NCBI RefSeq assembly: GCF_013388355.1
Contig: NZ_CP058246.1
Location: 992,001-1,056,000, forward strand
Reading direction: 5' to 3'
From: Flavobacterium sp. LPB0248
GTDB lineage: Bacteria; Bacteroidota; Bacteroidia; Flavobacteriales; Flavobacteriaceae
DNA: 64,000 bases
A program made the translations under genes and the position numbers. Positions 27,056 through 35,063 of this stretch are shown here, one piece after another (position 1 is the stretch's first letter; every line of letters begins with the position of its first letter). The notes beneath the pieces were generated by a model that was not told the origin of the DNA, did no database searches, and worked only from the letters and a program-made list of their open reading frames with translations.

Positions 27056-28072
27056 ATGGCTAAAATTAAGTTAGAGTACATTTGGTTAGATGGATATGAA
27101 CCAACTCAAAATCTTAGAAGTAAAACTAAAGTTGAAGAACACGAAAACTTCAAAGGAACATTAGAGGAGCTTGGAAACTGGTCATTTGATGGATCATCTA
27201 CAAGACAAGCCGAAGGAGGTTCTTCTGACTGTTTATTAGTTCCAGTTGCAATCTATCCAGATCCAACTCGTATCAACGGATGGTTAGTAATGTGCGAAGT
27301 TATGTATGCTGACGGAACACCACACCCTTCTAACGGTAGAGCTACAATTGATGATGATAATGATGATTTTTGGTTTGGATTCGAACAAGAGTATTTCATC
27401 ATGGATACTAAAACACAACTTCCACTTGGTTTCCCAGTTGGAGGATACCCTGCTCCACAAGGGATGTACTACTGTTCTGTAGGTGGAAAAAATACACACG
27501 GTAGAAAATTAGTTGAAGAGCATGCTGATTTGTGTATCGCTGCTGGAATCAACTTTGAAGGAATCAACCAAGAGGTTGCTTGCGGACAATGGGAATTCCA
27601 ATTATTCGCTAAAGGAGCTAAAAAAGCTGGAGATGAAATCTGGGTTGCTCGTTACCTATTAGATCGTTTGACTGAGAAATATGGTTACTATATTGAATAT
27701 CACCCAAAACCTCTAGGAGATACTGACTGGAATGGTTCTGGTATGCACGCTAACTTCTCTAACACAGTTCTTAGAACATGTGGTTCTCAAGAAGTTTACG
27801 AGAAAATCTGTGAAGCTTTCCGTCCTGTTACTGCTGAGCACATTGCAGTTTACGGAGCTTACAACGATCAACGTTTAACTGGTAAGCACGAAACTGCTTC
27901 TATCCACGATTTCTCTTATGGAGTTTCAGACAGAGGATGTTCTATCAGAATTCCTTTAATGACTGTTCAAAAAGGTTGGAAAGGATGGTTGGAAGACAGA
28001 AGACCAGCTTCAAACGGAGACCCTTACAAAATTGCTGCTAGAATTATCAAAACTGTTAACTCAGCAATATAA
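27056..28072 (+). CDS. Glutamine synthetase, GSII-like (beta-grasp type)
   Basis: Start chosen at ATG 27056, 40 bp after a strong promoter; a longer frame from 26936 would begin upstream of that promoter. The 338-residue protein matches the short GSII/eukaryote-like class: LEYIWLDGYEPTQNLRSKTK, NWSFDGSSTRQA, FGFEQEYFIMD, INQEVACGQWEFQL, WNGSGMHANFS, RLTGKHETASIHDFSYGVSDRGCSIRIP. It forms glutamine from glutamate and ammonia. It is divergent from GSIII, giving the organism two GS isozymes of different class side by side. Confidence 0.93.
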   Translation: MAKIKLEYIWLDGYEPTQNLRSKTKVEEHENFKGTLEELGNWSFDGSSTRQAEGGSSDCLLVPVAIYPDPTRINGWLVMCEVMYADGTPHPSNGRATIDDDNDDFWFGFEQEYFIMDTKTQLPLGFPVGGYPAPQGMYYCSVGGKNTHGRKLVEEHADLCIAAGINFEGINQEVACGQWEFQLFAKGAKKAGDEIWVARYLLDRLTEKYGYYIEYHPKPLGDTDWNGSGMHANFSNTVLRTCGSQEVYEKICEAFRPVTAEHIAVYGAYNDQRLTGKHETASIHDFSYGVSDRGCSIRIPLMTVQKGWKGWLEDRRPASNGDPYKIAARIIKTVNSAI

Positions 28073-28094
28073 TTTAAAGCTTACAATATATACT

Positions 28095-28128
28095 AAAAAC
28101 GCCAGCATTATTTGCTGGCATTTTTTTT
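28095..28128 (+). terminator. Terminator of the GSII-like gene
   Basis: The stem GCCAGCA/TGCTGGC with a short TTATT loop and T8 tract lies 28 bp after the stop. Confidence 0.88.
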
Positions 28129-28158
28129 ACCATAAACCCGACATAACGAGCCACATTG

Positions 28159-28289
28159 TTTGTCATTCCGAGGAACGAGGACACGAGCGTTAGCGAATTG
28201 GCGAAGCAATCACACTCGGGATTCGACAAAGATTGATAACATTCTTTGCGGAGTTTCTAATGTAATTCCTCGTTCCTCGGAATGACAAA
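28159..28289. repeat. Palindromic intergenic element, TGTCAT family, copy 2
   Basis: The arms TTTGTCATTCCGAGGAACGA and TCGTTCCTCGGAATGACAAA are perfectly complementary. The core with ACAAAGATTG and CTTTGCGGAG is shared with copy 1 at 12725, with an insertion (ACACGAGCGTTAGCGAATTG) in the left half. Confidence 0.82.
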
Positions 28290-28436
28290 ACTAAGAGCAA
28301 AATTCTATAAACTAAAAAAACAAAACAAATTAAGACTCAAAAAACCTCATAACTTTATAATAGTTAACACTTTACAAATAACAAATATTACTTAATTTTA
28401 GGATTAAATTTAATTTTTAAGTTAAACTTCAAAACT

Positions 28437-28444
28437 TATCTTTG
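28437..28444 (+). promoter_or_regulatory. -7 promoter box (TATCTTTG) of the TerC-like gene
   Basis: This exact TAnnTTTG match lies 22 bp before the ATG at 28467. The about 150 bp upstream are AT-rich without a gene. Confidence 0.5.
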
Positions 28445-28466
28445 TAAATCATTAAAAAAAATCATT

Positions 28467-29438
28467 ATGATAGTCTGGTCACTCTTTTTACTTGCTGTAG
28501 TTTTTATTCTTGCTTTAGATTTAGGTGTCTTTAACAAAACACCCCATATTATTAGCACAAAAGAAGCCAGCAAATGGACCTTAGTCTGGGTTACTTTATC
28601 TTTCCTTTTTTCGGGAGTAATTTATTGGCTTTACACCACAGACTATATTGATAATCCAGACAATTTGAAACCGGCTGTAGCTTCAATGAAGTTTATTACA
28701 GGTTATTTGATCGAGCTTTCGCTGAGTGTCGATAACATCTTTGTTATCGCTATTATCTTTGCTTCATTCAAAATTCCGCAAAAATACCAGCACCGTGTTT
28801 TATTTTGGGGAATCTTAGGCGCTATTGTTTTCCGTGGATTGATGATTTTTTTCGGAGTTATGCTGATCAATAAATTTACTTGGACAACGTATGTCTTTGG
28901 CGTTTTCTTAATATTTACCGCAATAAAAATGCTTTTTTCTGGAGAAGAAGAAGATTTTCACCCAAAAGATTCTTTTATCTATAAGGCTTTAGGTAAAGTT
29001 ATGCCGATTACAGCAGAAACAGATGGCGAGAAATTTTTCATTTCGACCAAAACTGCAAAAAAAGCAGCAACGCCATTATTTGTTGCCTTAATTGTTATCG
29101 AAGTGATGGATGTTCTTTTTGCTGTTGACAGTGTCCCAGCAATTCTTGCTATTACCAAAGATCCGTTTTTGGTATTTAGCTCGAATATTTTTGCAATTCT
29201 AGGGTTACGTTCTATGTATTTCTTCTTAGCAAATATGCTGGCAAAATTCAGTTATTTAGAATACAGCTTAGTTGCAATTCTAGCTTTCGTTGGATTAAAA
29301 ATGCTTTTACACGATTTCTTCCACGTTCCAGAATGGGCTTCTTTAGGATTTATTGCTTTATCTCTTCTAGTAGGAATTCTAGTTTCTCTTAAATTTGGCC
29401 CAGAAAAAGTTTTAAATGATTCGTCAAGCGAAGAATAA
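28467..29438 (+). CDS. TerC family integral membrane protein
   Basis: The 323-residue protein has about eight to nine membrane segments and TerC-family signatures: LSLSVDNIFVIAIIFASFKIP with the conserved acidic residue in helix 3, HRVLFWGILGAIVFRGLMIF, and VEVMDVLFAVDSVPAILAI. TerC/Alx-like proteins are associated with metal (manganese, calcium) homeostasis or tellurite resistance. No other ter genes are near, so a metal-export/homeostasis role (Alx/TerC class) is more likely than tellurite resistance. It is monocistronic, with its own promoter and terminator. Confidence 0.9.
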   Translation: MIVWSLFLLAVVFILALDLGVFNKTPHIISTKEASKWTLVWVTLSFLFSGVIYWLYTTDYIDNPDNLKPAVASMKFITGYLIELSLSVDNIFVIAIIFASFKIPQKYQHRVLFWGILGAIVFRGLMIFFGVMLINKFTWTTYVFGVFLIFTAIKMLFSGEEEDFHPKDSFIYKALGKVMPITAETDGEKFFISTKTAKKAATPLFVALIVIEVMDVLFAVDSVPAILAITKDPFLVFSSNIFAILGLRSMYFFLANMLAKFSYLEYSLVAILAFVGLKMLLHDFFHVPEWASLGFIALSLLVGILVSLKFGPEKVLNDSSSEE

Positions 29439-29462
29439 TTAGTTTAAAAAACATATATTCAT

Positions 29463-29498
29463 AAAAAAAAGGAAATCTTACGATTTCCTTTTTTTTTA
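29463..29498. terminator. Bidirectional terminator between TerC and convergent lipoprotein gene
   Basis: The arms AAAAGGAAATC and GATTTCCTTTT have loop TTAC, with A and T tracts on both sides. Confidence 0.88.
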
Positions 29499-29515
29499 TT
29501 TATAATTAAGAGAAA

Positions 29516-30046
29516 TTAAAGCTTAATTTTTTGTACTTGACTTTCACTTAAGTTAGCTGCTTTCATAACTTCCAAATAATTAGCCTTATTAACAGATTTT
29601 GCAAAATCAGCAGGAACTACAACAATTCTAAAAATCTGATTAAATCTGTAAGGATCAAGTGCTGAATCAGTTAGATTATTACCATTTAAATAAATATCCA
29701 CAAAAGAATCACTAAATGTAAAATCAAAAGAAAAGTCCCTCGTACCATCATCAAAGTAATGCGTTTCAGGCAAAAATTCCCAAACATCTCTGCCACTATC
29801 CACACCTCCATATCGATACACCAAAACTACATCTGAATCAAAAATTCGTTGTGGAAAAACAAATCTAACTCTAAAATTTTTTAGTGGATCTGAACTTGGA
29901 TTGAAGTTATAATAATTAGGAGGTGCATTTTCATAAACTGTTCCAACTCCATCATATCCCGGAGGTCCCGGAGGCCCTTCTGGCCCTTCACAACTAGAAA
30001 ATGCGACTAAACCAATAACCGCAAATAAGGTAAGTATCTTTTTCAT
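29516..30046 (-). CDS. Lipoprotein with short collagen-like segment
   Basis: The 176-residue predicted lipoprotein has lipobox VAFSSC. Directly after the lipid-anchored cysteine comes a short collagen-like stretch EGPEGPPGPPGYDGVG (Gly-X-Y repeats). The rest is a beta-rich domain of unknown function (FRVRFVFPQRIFDSDVVLVYRYGG, SDSFVDIYLNGNNL). Similar small GPxGPxG lipoproteins occur in several Bacteroidota, but their role is not known to me. The Gly-X-Y stretch is too short for a stable triple helix by itself. Confidence 0.78.
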   Translation of the reverse strand: MKKILTLFAVIGLVAFSSCEGPEGPPGPPGYDGVGTVYENAPPNYYNFNPSSDPLKNFRVRFVFPQRIFDSDVVLVYRYGGVDSGRDVWEFLPETHYFDDGTRDFSFDFTFSDSFVDIYLNGNNLTDSALDPYRFNQIFRIVVVPADFAKSVNKANYLEVMKAANLSESQVQKIKL

Positions 30047-30135
30047 AAATTTGTTTTTTAGGTATTATACTATAAAGATATTCCAAAAATTAAACCAAAA
30101 AAAGACATTCGACTTATTTTTAAGCTAAAAAAGCT

Positions 30136-31005
30136 TTATTTTTTTGTATTCATCTGATTTTTAGCTAGTATTTTATTAAAAAATAATGCGTGATATGGAA
30201 GTGAGTTCTCCCAATAATCCCAAGTATGAGCTCCTGGACGTTCTGTATAATCGTGGTCAACTTTATTATAAACCAATCTTCTGTGTAATTCTCGGTTTGG
30301 TTCAATCAAAAAATCGTCTACTCCGCAATCTATTATTAAAGGCAATTTATTCGACTTAATTTTATCGGCCATTCTTAAAACAGAATTTTGCTCGTATAAT
30401 TCGGTGTTTCCACTTTTATCACCAAAAACAGGCTGCATTAATTTTACAATTTGTGCCGAAGAATCTCTGTTAAGCATCGTGCTCATATCTACAGCACCAC
30501 TCATACTTCCAGCTGCACAAAATAATTCTGGGTGTCTGGCAGACAAATACAATGCACCGTGTCCGCCCATAGAAAGTCCTGTTATTACTCTTCCGTTTTT
30601 ACCAGCAATAGTTCGGTACGTTTTATCTATTTTCTGGATAACTTCCTGCGTAATAAAAGTTTCAAACTGACTTTCTTTATTTACAGGACTATCAATATAA
30701 AAACTAAACGTTTCTCCTTCTGGCATTACAATAATCATATTGTATTGATCTGCTAGATTATGCACCAGTTTTTTGTTTGGCGTATTTTTTAGCCAATCGC
30801 TAAAATGTCCGTATGCACCATGCAGAAGATACATTACCGGAAAAGTCGATTTGCTTTTTGCATAAGAATTTGGTAAAACTACCGCTGCCTTATAGGTTTT
30901 ACCCATAGCGGTACTTGCAACTTGAAGTGTGTCTACTTTTGCAGCGTATGTCATGGTGGTGAGACAAAGCAAAAATGCAGACAATAGCATTTTAAATTTC
31001 TTCAT
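30136..31005 (-). CDS. Exported alpha/beta-hydrolase esterase (esterase D-like)
   Basis: Start chosen at ATG 31005, which gives a good signal peptide (ending at TYAAKV) in a 289-residue protein; a longer in-frame start at 31113 would put about 36 extra residues before the signal. The alpha/beta-hydrolase triad is visible: nucleophile in GLSMGGHGALYLSARHPELF, Asp in CGVDDFL and His in GAHTWDYWENSLPYH. An oxyanion motif HGAYGHFSDW precedes it. It resembles exported carbohydrate esterases or feruloyl/tributyrin esterases; the substrate is unknown. No CAZyme partner is adjacent. Confidence 0.88.
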   Translation of the reverse strand: MKKFKMLLSAFLLCLTTMTYAAKVDTLQVASTAMGKTYKAAVVLPNSYAKSKSTFPVMYLLHGAYGHFSDWLKNTPNKKLVHNLADQYNMIIVMPEGETFSFYIDSPVNKESQFETFITQEVIQKIDKTYRTIAGKNGRVITGLSMGGHGALYLSARHPELFCAAGSMSGAVDMSTMLNRDSSAQIVKLMQPVFGDKSGNTELYEQNSVLRMADKIKSNKLPLIIDCGVDDFLIEPNRELHRRLVYNKVDHDYTERPGAHTWDYWENSLPYHALFFNKILAKNQMNTKK

Positions 31006-31098
31006 TTTGATATTTTTTTTCTGATTAGGGTTTGTAAATATAACTTTTTTCAGAATAAAATATATGAAAAATCCGACTTGCTTTGGAGTAAAAAAAGA

Positions 31099-31150
31099 TA
31101 GCCACGAATTCACGAATTAATATTAAATAGAATTCGTGAATTCGTGGCTA
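31099..31150. repeat. Intergenic palindrome, GCCACGAATT family
   Basis: The long arms TAGCCACGAATTCACGAATT and AATTCGTGAATTCGTGGCTA are perfectly complementary with a 12-nt loop. It lies between the esterase and araC genes, both on the minus strand, and may also act as a terminator for araC. Confidence 0.8.
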
Positions 31151-31170
31151 AAAAAAACTTAAGCCAAAAA

Positions 31171-32043
31171 CTAGCTGATTATAATCTTATGTTCATGACG
31201 GTATTGCGAAGCGCTTTTACCTGTATATTGTTTAAACGATTTACTAAAGTGGCTGAAATTATTAAATCCGCTTTCGTAACAAACCTCATTAATACTCATA
31301 GGCTGTTCTGCCAAAAGTTTTGAAGCATGCACTAAACGATATTCATTTACAAACTCAGTAAATGTTTTGTTCGAAATCTTTTTAAAGTAACGACAAAAAG
31401 ATGGCGTAGTCATGCTTACCAGACTCGAAACCTCATCTATAGAAATAGATTCTTGAAAATGATCTTTTACAAAATTGAAAACCACATTCATACGATCGTT
31501 GTCTTGCGTTTGCAGTTCCATGGAAAATCCGTCGGCGTTTAAGATGGTATATTCTTCAGCCGATTCCAATTCGTCTAAAACACTCAAAAGCGTCATTAAT
31601 CTCTGAAATGGCGGTTCATTTTCCATCATTTCAATTTTTTTTCCGATACGCTTTTTCGTTTCGCCACCAAAAGCGATTCCGCCTTTAGCTTGTTTTAATA
31701 TATTCTGAACCTTTCTCATTTCGGGAGCTACAAAAAAGTCGCTTCCTAAAAATTCAGGCTTAATATGGATAACGGTTTCCGTTGTATTTCCGGTCTGCTC
31801 ATTTGTAAAACCGCAATGCGGCAAATTAGCTCCTATTAAAAGTAAACTACCATTGGTATAATAAGAAACATGGCTTCCTATTTGTCTCTTCCCTGCCCCA
31901 CCGTTTATATAGACCAACTCAATTTCTGGATGATAGTGCCATAAATGAGCTTTACTATTGGTCTTTTCGGCGTGTTTAGCGTAGGTAAAAGAACTTCCGT
32001 ATGAGTTAGTTATCACTTCAAGAGCTGGGGCAATTGTCTTCAT
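31171..32043 (-). CDS. AraC family transcriptional regulator
   Basis: Start chosen at ATG 32043 (290 residues). The N-terminal half is a cupin-like sensing domain (HLWHYHPEIELVYINGGAGKRQIG, SLLLIGANLPHCGF). The C-terminal about 100 residues hold the double helix-turn-helix of AraC/XylS regulators (ISIDEVSSLVSMTTPSFCRYFKKI, SINEVCYESGFNNFSHFSKSFKQYTG). A -7 box lies 25 bp upstream. Just beyond it is one copy of the TATAACGG element also found before three downstream genes. This suggests it controls its own gene and those small exported proteins. Confidence 0.9.
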   Translation of the reverse strand: MKTIAPALEVITNSYGSSFTYAKHAEKTNSKAHLWHYHPEIELVYINGGAGKRQIGSHVSYYTNGSLLLIGANLPHCGFTNEQTGNTTETVIHIKPEFLGSDFFVAPEMRKVQNILKQAKGGIAFGGETKKRIGKKIEMMENEPPFQRLMTLLSVLDELESAEEYTILNADGFSMELQTQDNDRMNVVFNFVKDHFQESISIDEVSSLVSMTTPSFCRYFKKISNKTFTEFVNEYRLVHASKLLAEQPMSINEVCYESGFNNFSHFSKSFKQYTGKSASQYRHEHKIIIS

Positions 32044-32067
32044 GATAATTTCTTTAAAAAATAATAG

Positions 32068-32075
32068 CAAATTTA
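32068..32075 (-). promoter_or_regulatory. -7 promoter box of the araC-type gene
   Basis: Reads TAAATTTG on the minus strand, 24 bp upstream of the ATG and about 26 bp from the TATAACGG element. Confidence 0.5.
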
Positions 32076-32100
32076 ACAAAATCACCTAAAATAATTTAAA

Positions 32101-32132
32101 TTTTAACCTATAACGGTTTCGTAAATGCGAAT
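32101..32132 (+). promoter_or_regulatory. TATAACGG element, copy 0 (araC promoter)
   Basis: Contains TATAACGGTTTCGTAAATG preceded by TTTTAACC. It lies about 60 bp upstream of the araC start. Three more copies in the same orientation precede downstream genes. Confidence 0.7.
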
Positions 32133-32362
32133 TTTACATTAAAATAACGTTCTTAACACTGAATATTTTACATCAAAATCGGCTTTTTTTTAGGGTCTTA
32201 TTTTTTTTCCTGACTTTTTTTCTATTTATCCTATTTAAAACTCGATTTTATACCAATTTGTTAAAAATTGTAAGAAAAATGGAAATTTTAAGAAGTATTC
32301 AGTTTTTGAAAAACTTTGAATAAAAACAATCAAATTAACAAAAACACAACATTAAAGTCAAA

Positions 32363-32412
32363 TTTTAACATATAACGGTTTCGTAAATGAGAATATAGCA
32401 TATAAATTGGAA
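32363..32412 (+). promoter_or_regulatory. TATAACGG element, copy 1
   Basis: Contains TATAACGGTTTCGTAAATG followed by AGAATATAGCATA. The ACGG lies 119 bp before the ATG at 32494 and 71 bp before the -7 box TAACTTTG (32446-32453). Confidence 0.75.
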
Positions 32413-32445
32413 AATACAGATGTTAAAATACCACACATGCTGCCA

Positions 32446-32453
32446 TAACTTTG
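32446..32453 (+). promoter_or_regulatory. -7 promoter box (TAACTTTG)
   Basis: This exact TAnnTTTG match lies 41 bp before the ATG at 32494. No TTG -33 box was seen, consistent with activator dependence. Confidence 0.55.
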
Positions 32454-32493
32454 CCTTAGAAAAATGAACGAAAAAAATTAAATACTATAGAAT

Positions 32494-32859
32494 ATGAAAA
32501 AGGTTATGAAATTAAGTTTAGTATGTGCAGTACTTCTAACAGGAATGAGTACTTATGCAATTGATGGAAATGAAGCGTTAAATCTTCATGTTTTAAAAGG
32601 AAATGGCAAGGTAATTGCTTTTGGAATTAATCAATTACAAAAAGCAGTTATTAGTATATCTGATACAAATGGTAATGTAATCTATACTGAGAATGCTTCT
32701 GGTAAAGACGGAATCTTAAGAACTTTCAGTTTAGAAGAATTCCCGCAAGGAAAATATATTTTAGAGGTTGCTGACAGCTTCAAAAAAGTAAAATACGATA
32801 TCACTGTTAACGCTAATAGTTCTGTTTTGTCTTCAAAAGGAACAGTTTCTGTTAACTAA
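32494..32859 (+). CDS. Small exported protein, tandem family member 1
   Basis: The 121-residue protein has a signal peptide (cleavage near STYAIDG) and a mature domain of about 100 residues predicted as a beta-sandwich: LNLHVLKGNGKVIAFGINQLQKAVISISDTNG, ASGKDGILRTFSLEEFPQGKYILEVAD. The pattern (IxIxDxxGxxIYxE...IxLxxxPxGxYxLEV) resembles the fold of T9SS C-terminal sorting domains and DUF3244-like domains, but it forms the entire protein. Function unknown. It heads a row of four paralogues and is the one nearest to the AraC regulator. Confidence 0.8.
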   Translation: MKKVMKLSLVCAVLLTGMSTYAIDGNEALNLHVLKGNGKVIAFGINQLQKAVISISDTNGNVIYTENASGKDGILRTFSLEEFPQGKYILEVADSFKKVKYDITVNANSSVLSSKGTVSVN

Positions 32860-32975
32860 GAAAATATTAAGGTTAAGTGCAATTTTCTTCACGGCACTTA
32901 AAACTTTATACTCTAATACAGTATAAAAAGTGAGGTTAGATAGTTAGTAAGTTAAAAACTTTCAAAAGTTTTAAA

Positions 32976-33010
32976 AACAGCTCTTTGTGGTTACTGAGCT
33001 GTTTTTTTTT
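32976..33010 (+). terminator. Terminator of family member 1
   Basis: The stem AACAGCTC/GAGCTGTT with a 12-nt loop and T9 tract is nearly identical to those after members 2 and 3. Confidence 0.88.
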
Positions 33011-33030
33011 TGCTCTATACTTTTGTGGGT

Positions 33031-33130
33031 TATAACACAGAGATTCGCAAAAATTTTTCGCAGAGATTCGCAAAGTTATTTTCTAAGCTTTGCGAATCTC
33101 TGTGTTTTCTTTGTGTAGCTCTGCGGTATA
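33031..33130. repeat. Intergenic palindrome, CAGAGATTCGCAAAG family, copy 1
   Basis: The arms ACACAGAGATTCGCAAA and TTTGCGAATCTCTGTG are complementary, with extra internal CGCAGAG/CTCTGCG-type segments. A related copy occupies the same position downstream of member 2. Confidence 0.75.
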
Positions 33131-33295
33131 AACTTACAACACATTTCTAATTTAGAAGCTCAGAAGCTTAGAACCTTAGCACCTTTCTTCTTCCTACATT
33201 TTTTAAACAAATCGTTATCTCAATGTAAATTAAAAATCACTAAAAAAGTTGAAAAATAATAACTGAATTAACGAAAACGATAAATATAATTCAAA

Positions 33296-33345
33296 TTTTA
33301 ACCTATAACGGTTTCGTAAATGAGAATATAGCATAGAAATTGGAG
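33296..33345 (+). promoter_or_regulatory. TATAACGG element, copy 2
   Basis: Contains TATAACGGTTTCGTAAATG followed by AGAATATAGCATAGAAA. The ACGG lies 119 bp before the ATG at 33427 and 71 bp before the near-consensus -7 box TAATTTAG (33379). Confidence 0.75.
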
Positions 33346-33426
33346 AATATAGTATTGATTTTTTACTTACAACTAAAGTAATTTAGCATCAGAGAATTAG
33401 AACTATTAATTTAAAAACTAAATACC

Positions 33427-33831
33427 ATGAAAAAGATTGTTAGATTGAGTTTAGTAGCAGCATTGCTTTTCACAGGAATAAGCACATATGCAATTGATGG
33501 AACAGCAGACTTTAATCTGCATGTTATTAAAGCTAATGGAAAAATGATCACGTTTGGTCTTAACCAAACGCAAAAAGCCAACTTAGCTATTTATGACAAA
33601 GACGGATCTCTTATTTATTCTGAAACCGCTTCAGGTAAAGATGGAATTCTAAGAACATTTAGCTTAGAAGAATTTCCAGAAGGAACTTACTTCTTAGAAG
33701 TAGAAAACGATGCAAAAAAAGCAAAATACGAAATCACAATAACTGACGATGCTACTATTTTATCCAAAAATGCAGTTTCTTCAGTTTATAAACCAGGTTT
33801 TGCTAAAAATACAAGCGTGGCAGCACGCTAA
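33427..33831 (+). CDS. Small exported protein, tandem family member 2
   Basis: The 134-residue paralogue of member 1 has a signal peptide cleaved near STYAIDG and the same beta-sandwich core (ADFNLHVIKANGKMITFGLNQTQKANLAIYDKDG, SGKDGILRTFSLEEFPEGTYFLEVEND). It has a slightly longer, basic C-terminus (YKPGFAKNTSVAAR) shared with member 3. Its promoter region, 3' untranslated region and terminator are duplicated along with the coding sequence. That indicates whole-unit tandem duplication. Function unknown. Confidence 0.82.
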   Translation: MKKIVRLSLVAALLFTGISTYAIDGTADFNLHVIKANGKMITFGLNQTQKANLAIYDKDGSLIYSETASGKDGILRTFSLEEFPEGTYFLEVENDAKKAKYEITITDDATILSKNAVSSVYKPGFAKNTSVAAR

Positions 33832-33906
33832 AAAGTTTATGCTTTCATAAAGTATAAAAGTGAGGTTAGATAGTTAGTAAGTTTAAAAACTTTCAAAAGT
33901 TTTAAA

Positions 33907-33940
33907 AACAGCTCTTTGTGGTTATTGAGCTGTTTTTTTT
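33907..33940 (+). terminator. Terminator of family member 2
   Basis: The stem AACAGCTC/GAGCTGTT is followed by a T8 tract. Confidence 0.88.
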
Positions 33941-33961
33941 GTTTTATACTTTCTAGAGCAT

Positions 33962-34071
33962 TACACAGAGATTCACAAAGTTTTCCGCAGAGATTCGCAA
34001 AGTTTATTTTTTAAAGCTTTGCGAATCTTTATGTTTTTCTCTGTGAATCTCTGTGGAACAACTCAATTACT
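33962..34071. repeat. Intergenic palindrome, CAGAGATTCGCAAAG family, copy 2
   Basis: The left arm ACACAGAGATTCACAAAG and right arm CTGTGAATCTCTGTGG flank an inner pair CAGAGATTCGCAAAG/CTTTGCGAATCTTTATG. It is diverged from copy 1 at 33031. Confidence 0.7.
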
Positions 34072-34168
34072 TTTTGTAAATAAATCCTTAATCCATTGTA
34101 AACTTAAAATCAAGCAAAACATTGAAAAATAATAACCGAATTAACAGAAACATTAAAAATAATCCATG

Positions 34169-34215
34169 TTTTAACCTATAACGGTTTCGTAAATGAGAAT
34201 ATAGCATAGAAATAA
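34169..34215 (+). promoter_or_regulatory. TATAACGG element, copy 3
   Basis: Contains TATAACGGTTTCGTAAATG followed by AGAATATAGCATAGAAA. The ACGG is again 119 bp before the ATG (34300) and 71 bp before TAATTTAG (34252). Confidence 0.75.
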
Positions 34216-34299
34216 GAAAATACAGTTGCGCTTTTTCATGTATTACATAAGTAATTTAGCATCAGAGAATTAGAACTAATAATTTAAAAACGAAGTACC

Positions 34300-34701
34300 A
34301 TGAAAAAGATTGCAAAATTGAGTTTAGTAGCAGCGTTGCTTTTCACAGGAATAAGCACTTACGCAATTGATGGAAATGGAGATTTTAATCTTCATGTATT
34401 AAAAGCTAATGGAAAACAAATCACTTTCGCACTTAACAGAGTACAGAAAGCCAATTTAGCTATTTATGACAAAGACGGGACTTTAATCTATTCTGAAACA
34501 GCATCTGGAAAAGATGGAATTTTAAGAACTTTTAGTCTAGAAGAATTTCCTGAAGGAACTTATTATTTAGAAGTAGAAGACAGTGCAAAAAGAGCAAAAT
34601 ACGAAATCACAATAGGAGATAATGCATCTTTATCTAGAAATGCCGTTTCTTATGTTTACAAAGCAGGTTTTGCTAAAAATACAAGTGTCGCTACACGCTA
34701 A
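34300..34701 (+). CDS. Small exported protein, tandem family member 3
   Basis: The 133-residue protein is closest to member 2: GDFNLHVLKANGKQITFALNRVQKANLAIYDKDG, ASGKDGILRTFSLEEFPEGTYYLEVED, and a C-terminus YKAGFAKNTSVATR. Signal peptide as in the others. The coding sequence, upstream element and terminator all match those of member 2, so the pair is a recent duplication. No enzyme motif or cysteine is present in the mature part. A structural or surface role is possible but unproven. Confidence 0.82.
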   Translation: MKKIAKLSLVAALLFTGISTYAIDGNGDFNLHVLKANGKQITFALNRVQKANLAIYDKDGTLIYSETASGKDGILRTFSLEEFPEGTYYLEVEDSAKRAKYEITIGDNASLSRNAVSYVYKAGFAKNTSVATR

Positions 34702-34763
34702 AATTTTATACTGCAAAAAGGTATAAATTAAGGTTAGAAAAAATTAAAATTAAGCTTATAAGA

Positions 34764-34798
34764 AACAGCTCTTGACGGTTACAGAGCTGTTTTTTTTG
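34764..34798 (+). terminator. Terminator of family member 3
   Basis: The stem AACAGCTC/GAGCTGTT is followed by a T8 tract. Confidence 0.88.
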
Positions 34799-35003
34799 TT
34801 CAAGAATTAAAACAGGTGACAAAACTGAAAATTTCTGAAAATTATTCTTATTAATTTTACTCTTTGATTTTTAAGTGTTAAAAAATGTTTTCTAAAAATA
34901 AATCCGAAAACCCAGTAATTACGTACATAGTTTAAACAAAATACCGAAATAATTACAATTCAGCAACTTATACATCGAAAAGTGCCAATATTTTGCTAAA
35001 AAT

Positions 35004-35011
35004 TAAATTTG
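35004..35011 (+). promoter_or_regulatory. -7 promoter box (TAAATTTG) of family member 4
   Basis: This exact TAnnTTTG match lies 52 bp before the ATG at 35064. The TATAACGG element is absent from the 360 bp upstream of this gene. Confidence 0.45.
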
Positions 35012-35063
35012 TATTTGTAGTTTTACGCGTTCCACATTTAGTAATTAACAATTTAAAAAAAAC

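Noticed and set aside
28467..29438. Tellurite resistance operon
   Set aside because: Only the TerC-type membrane protein is present; no TerB/D/E/Z genes are in the window, so a tellurite function is not supported.
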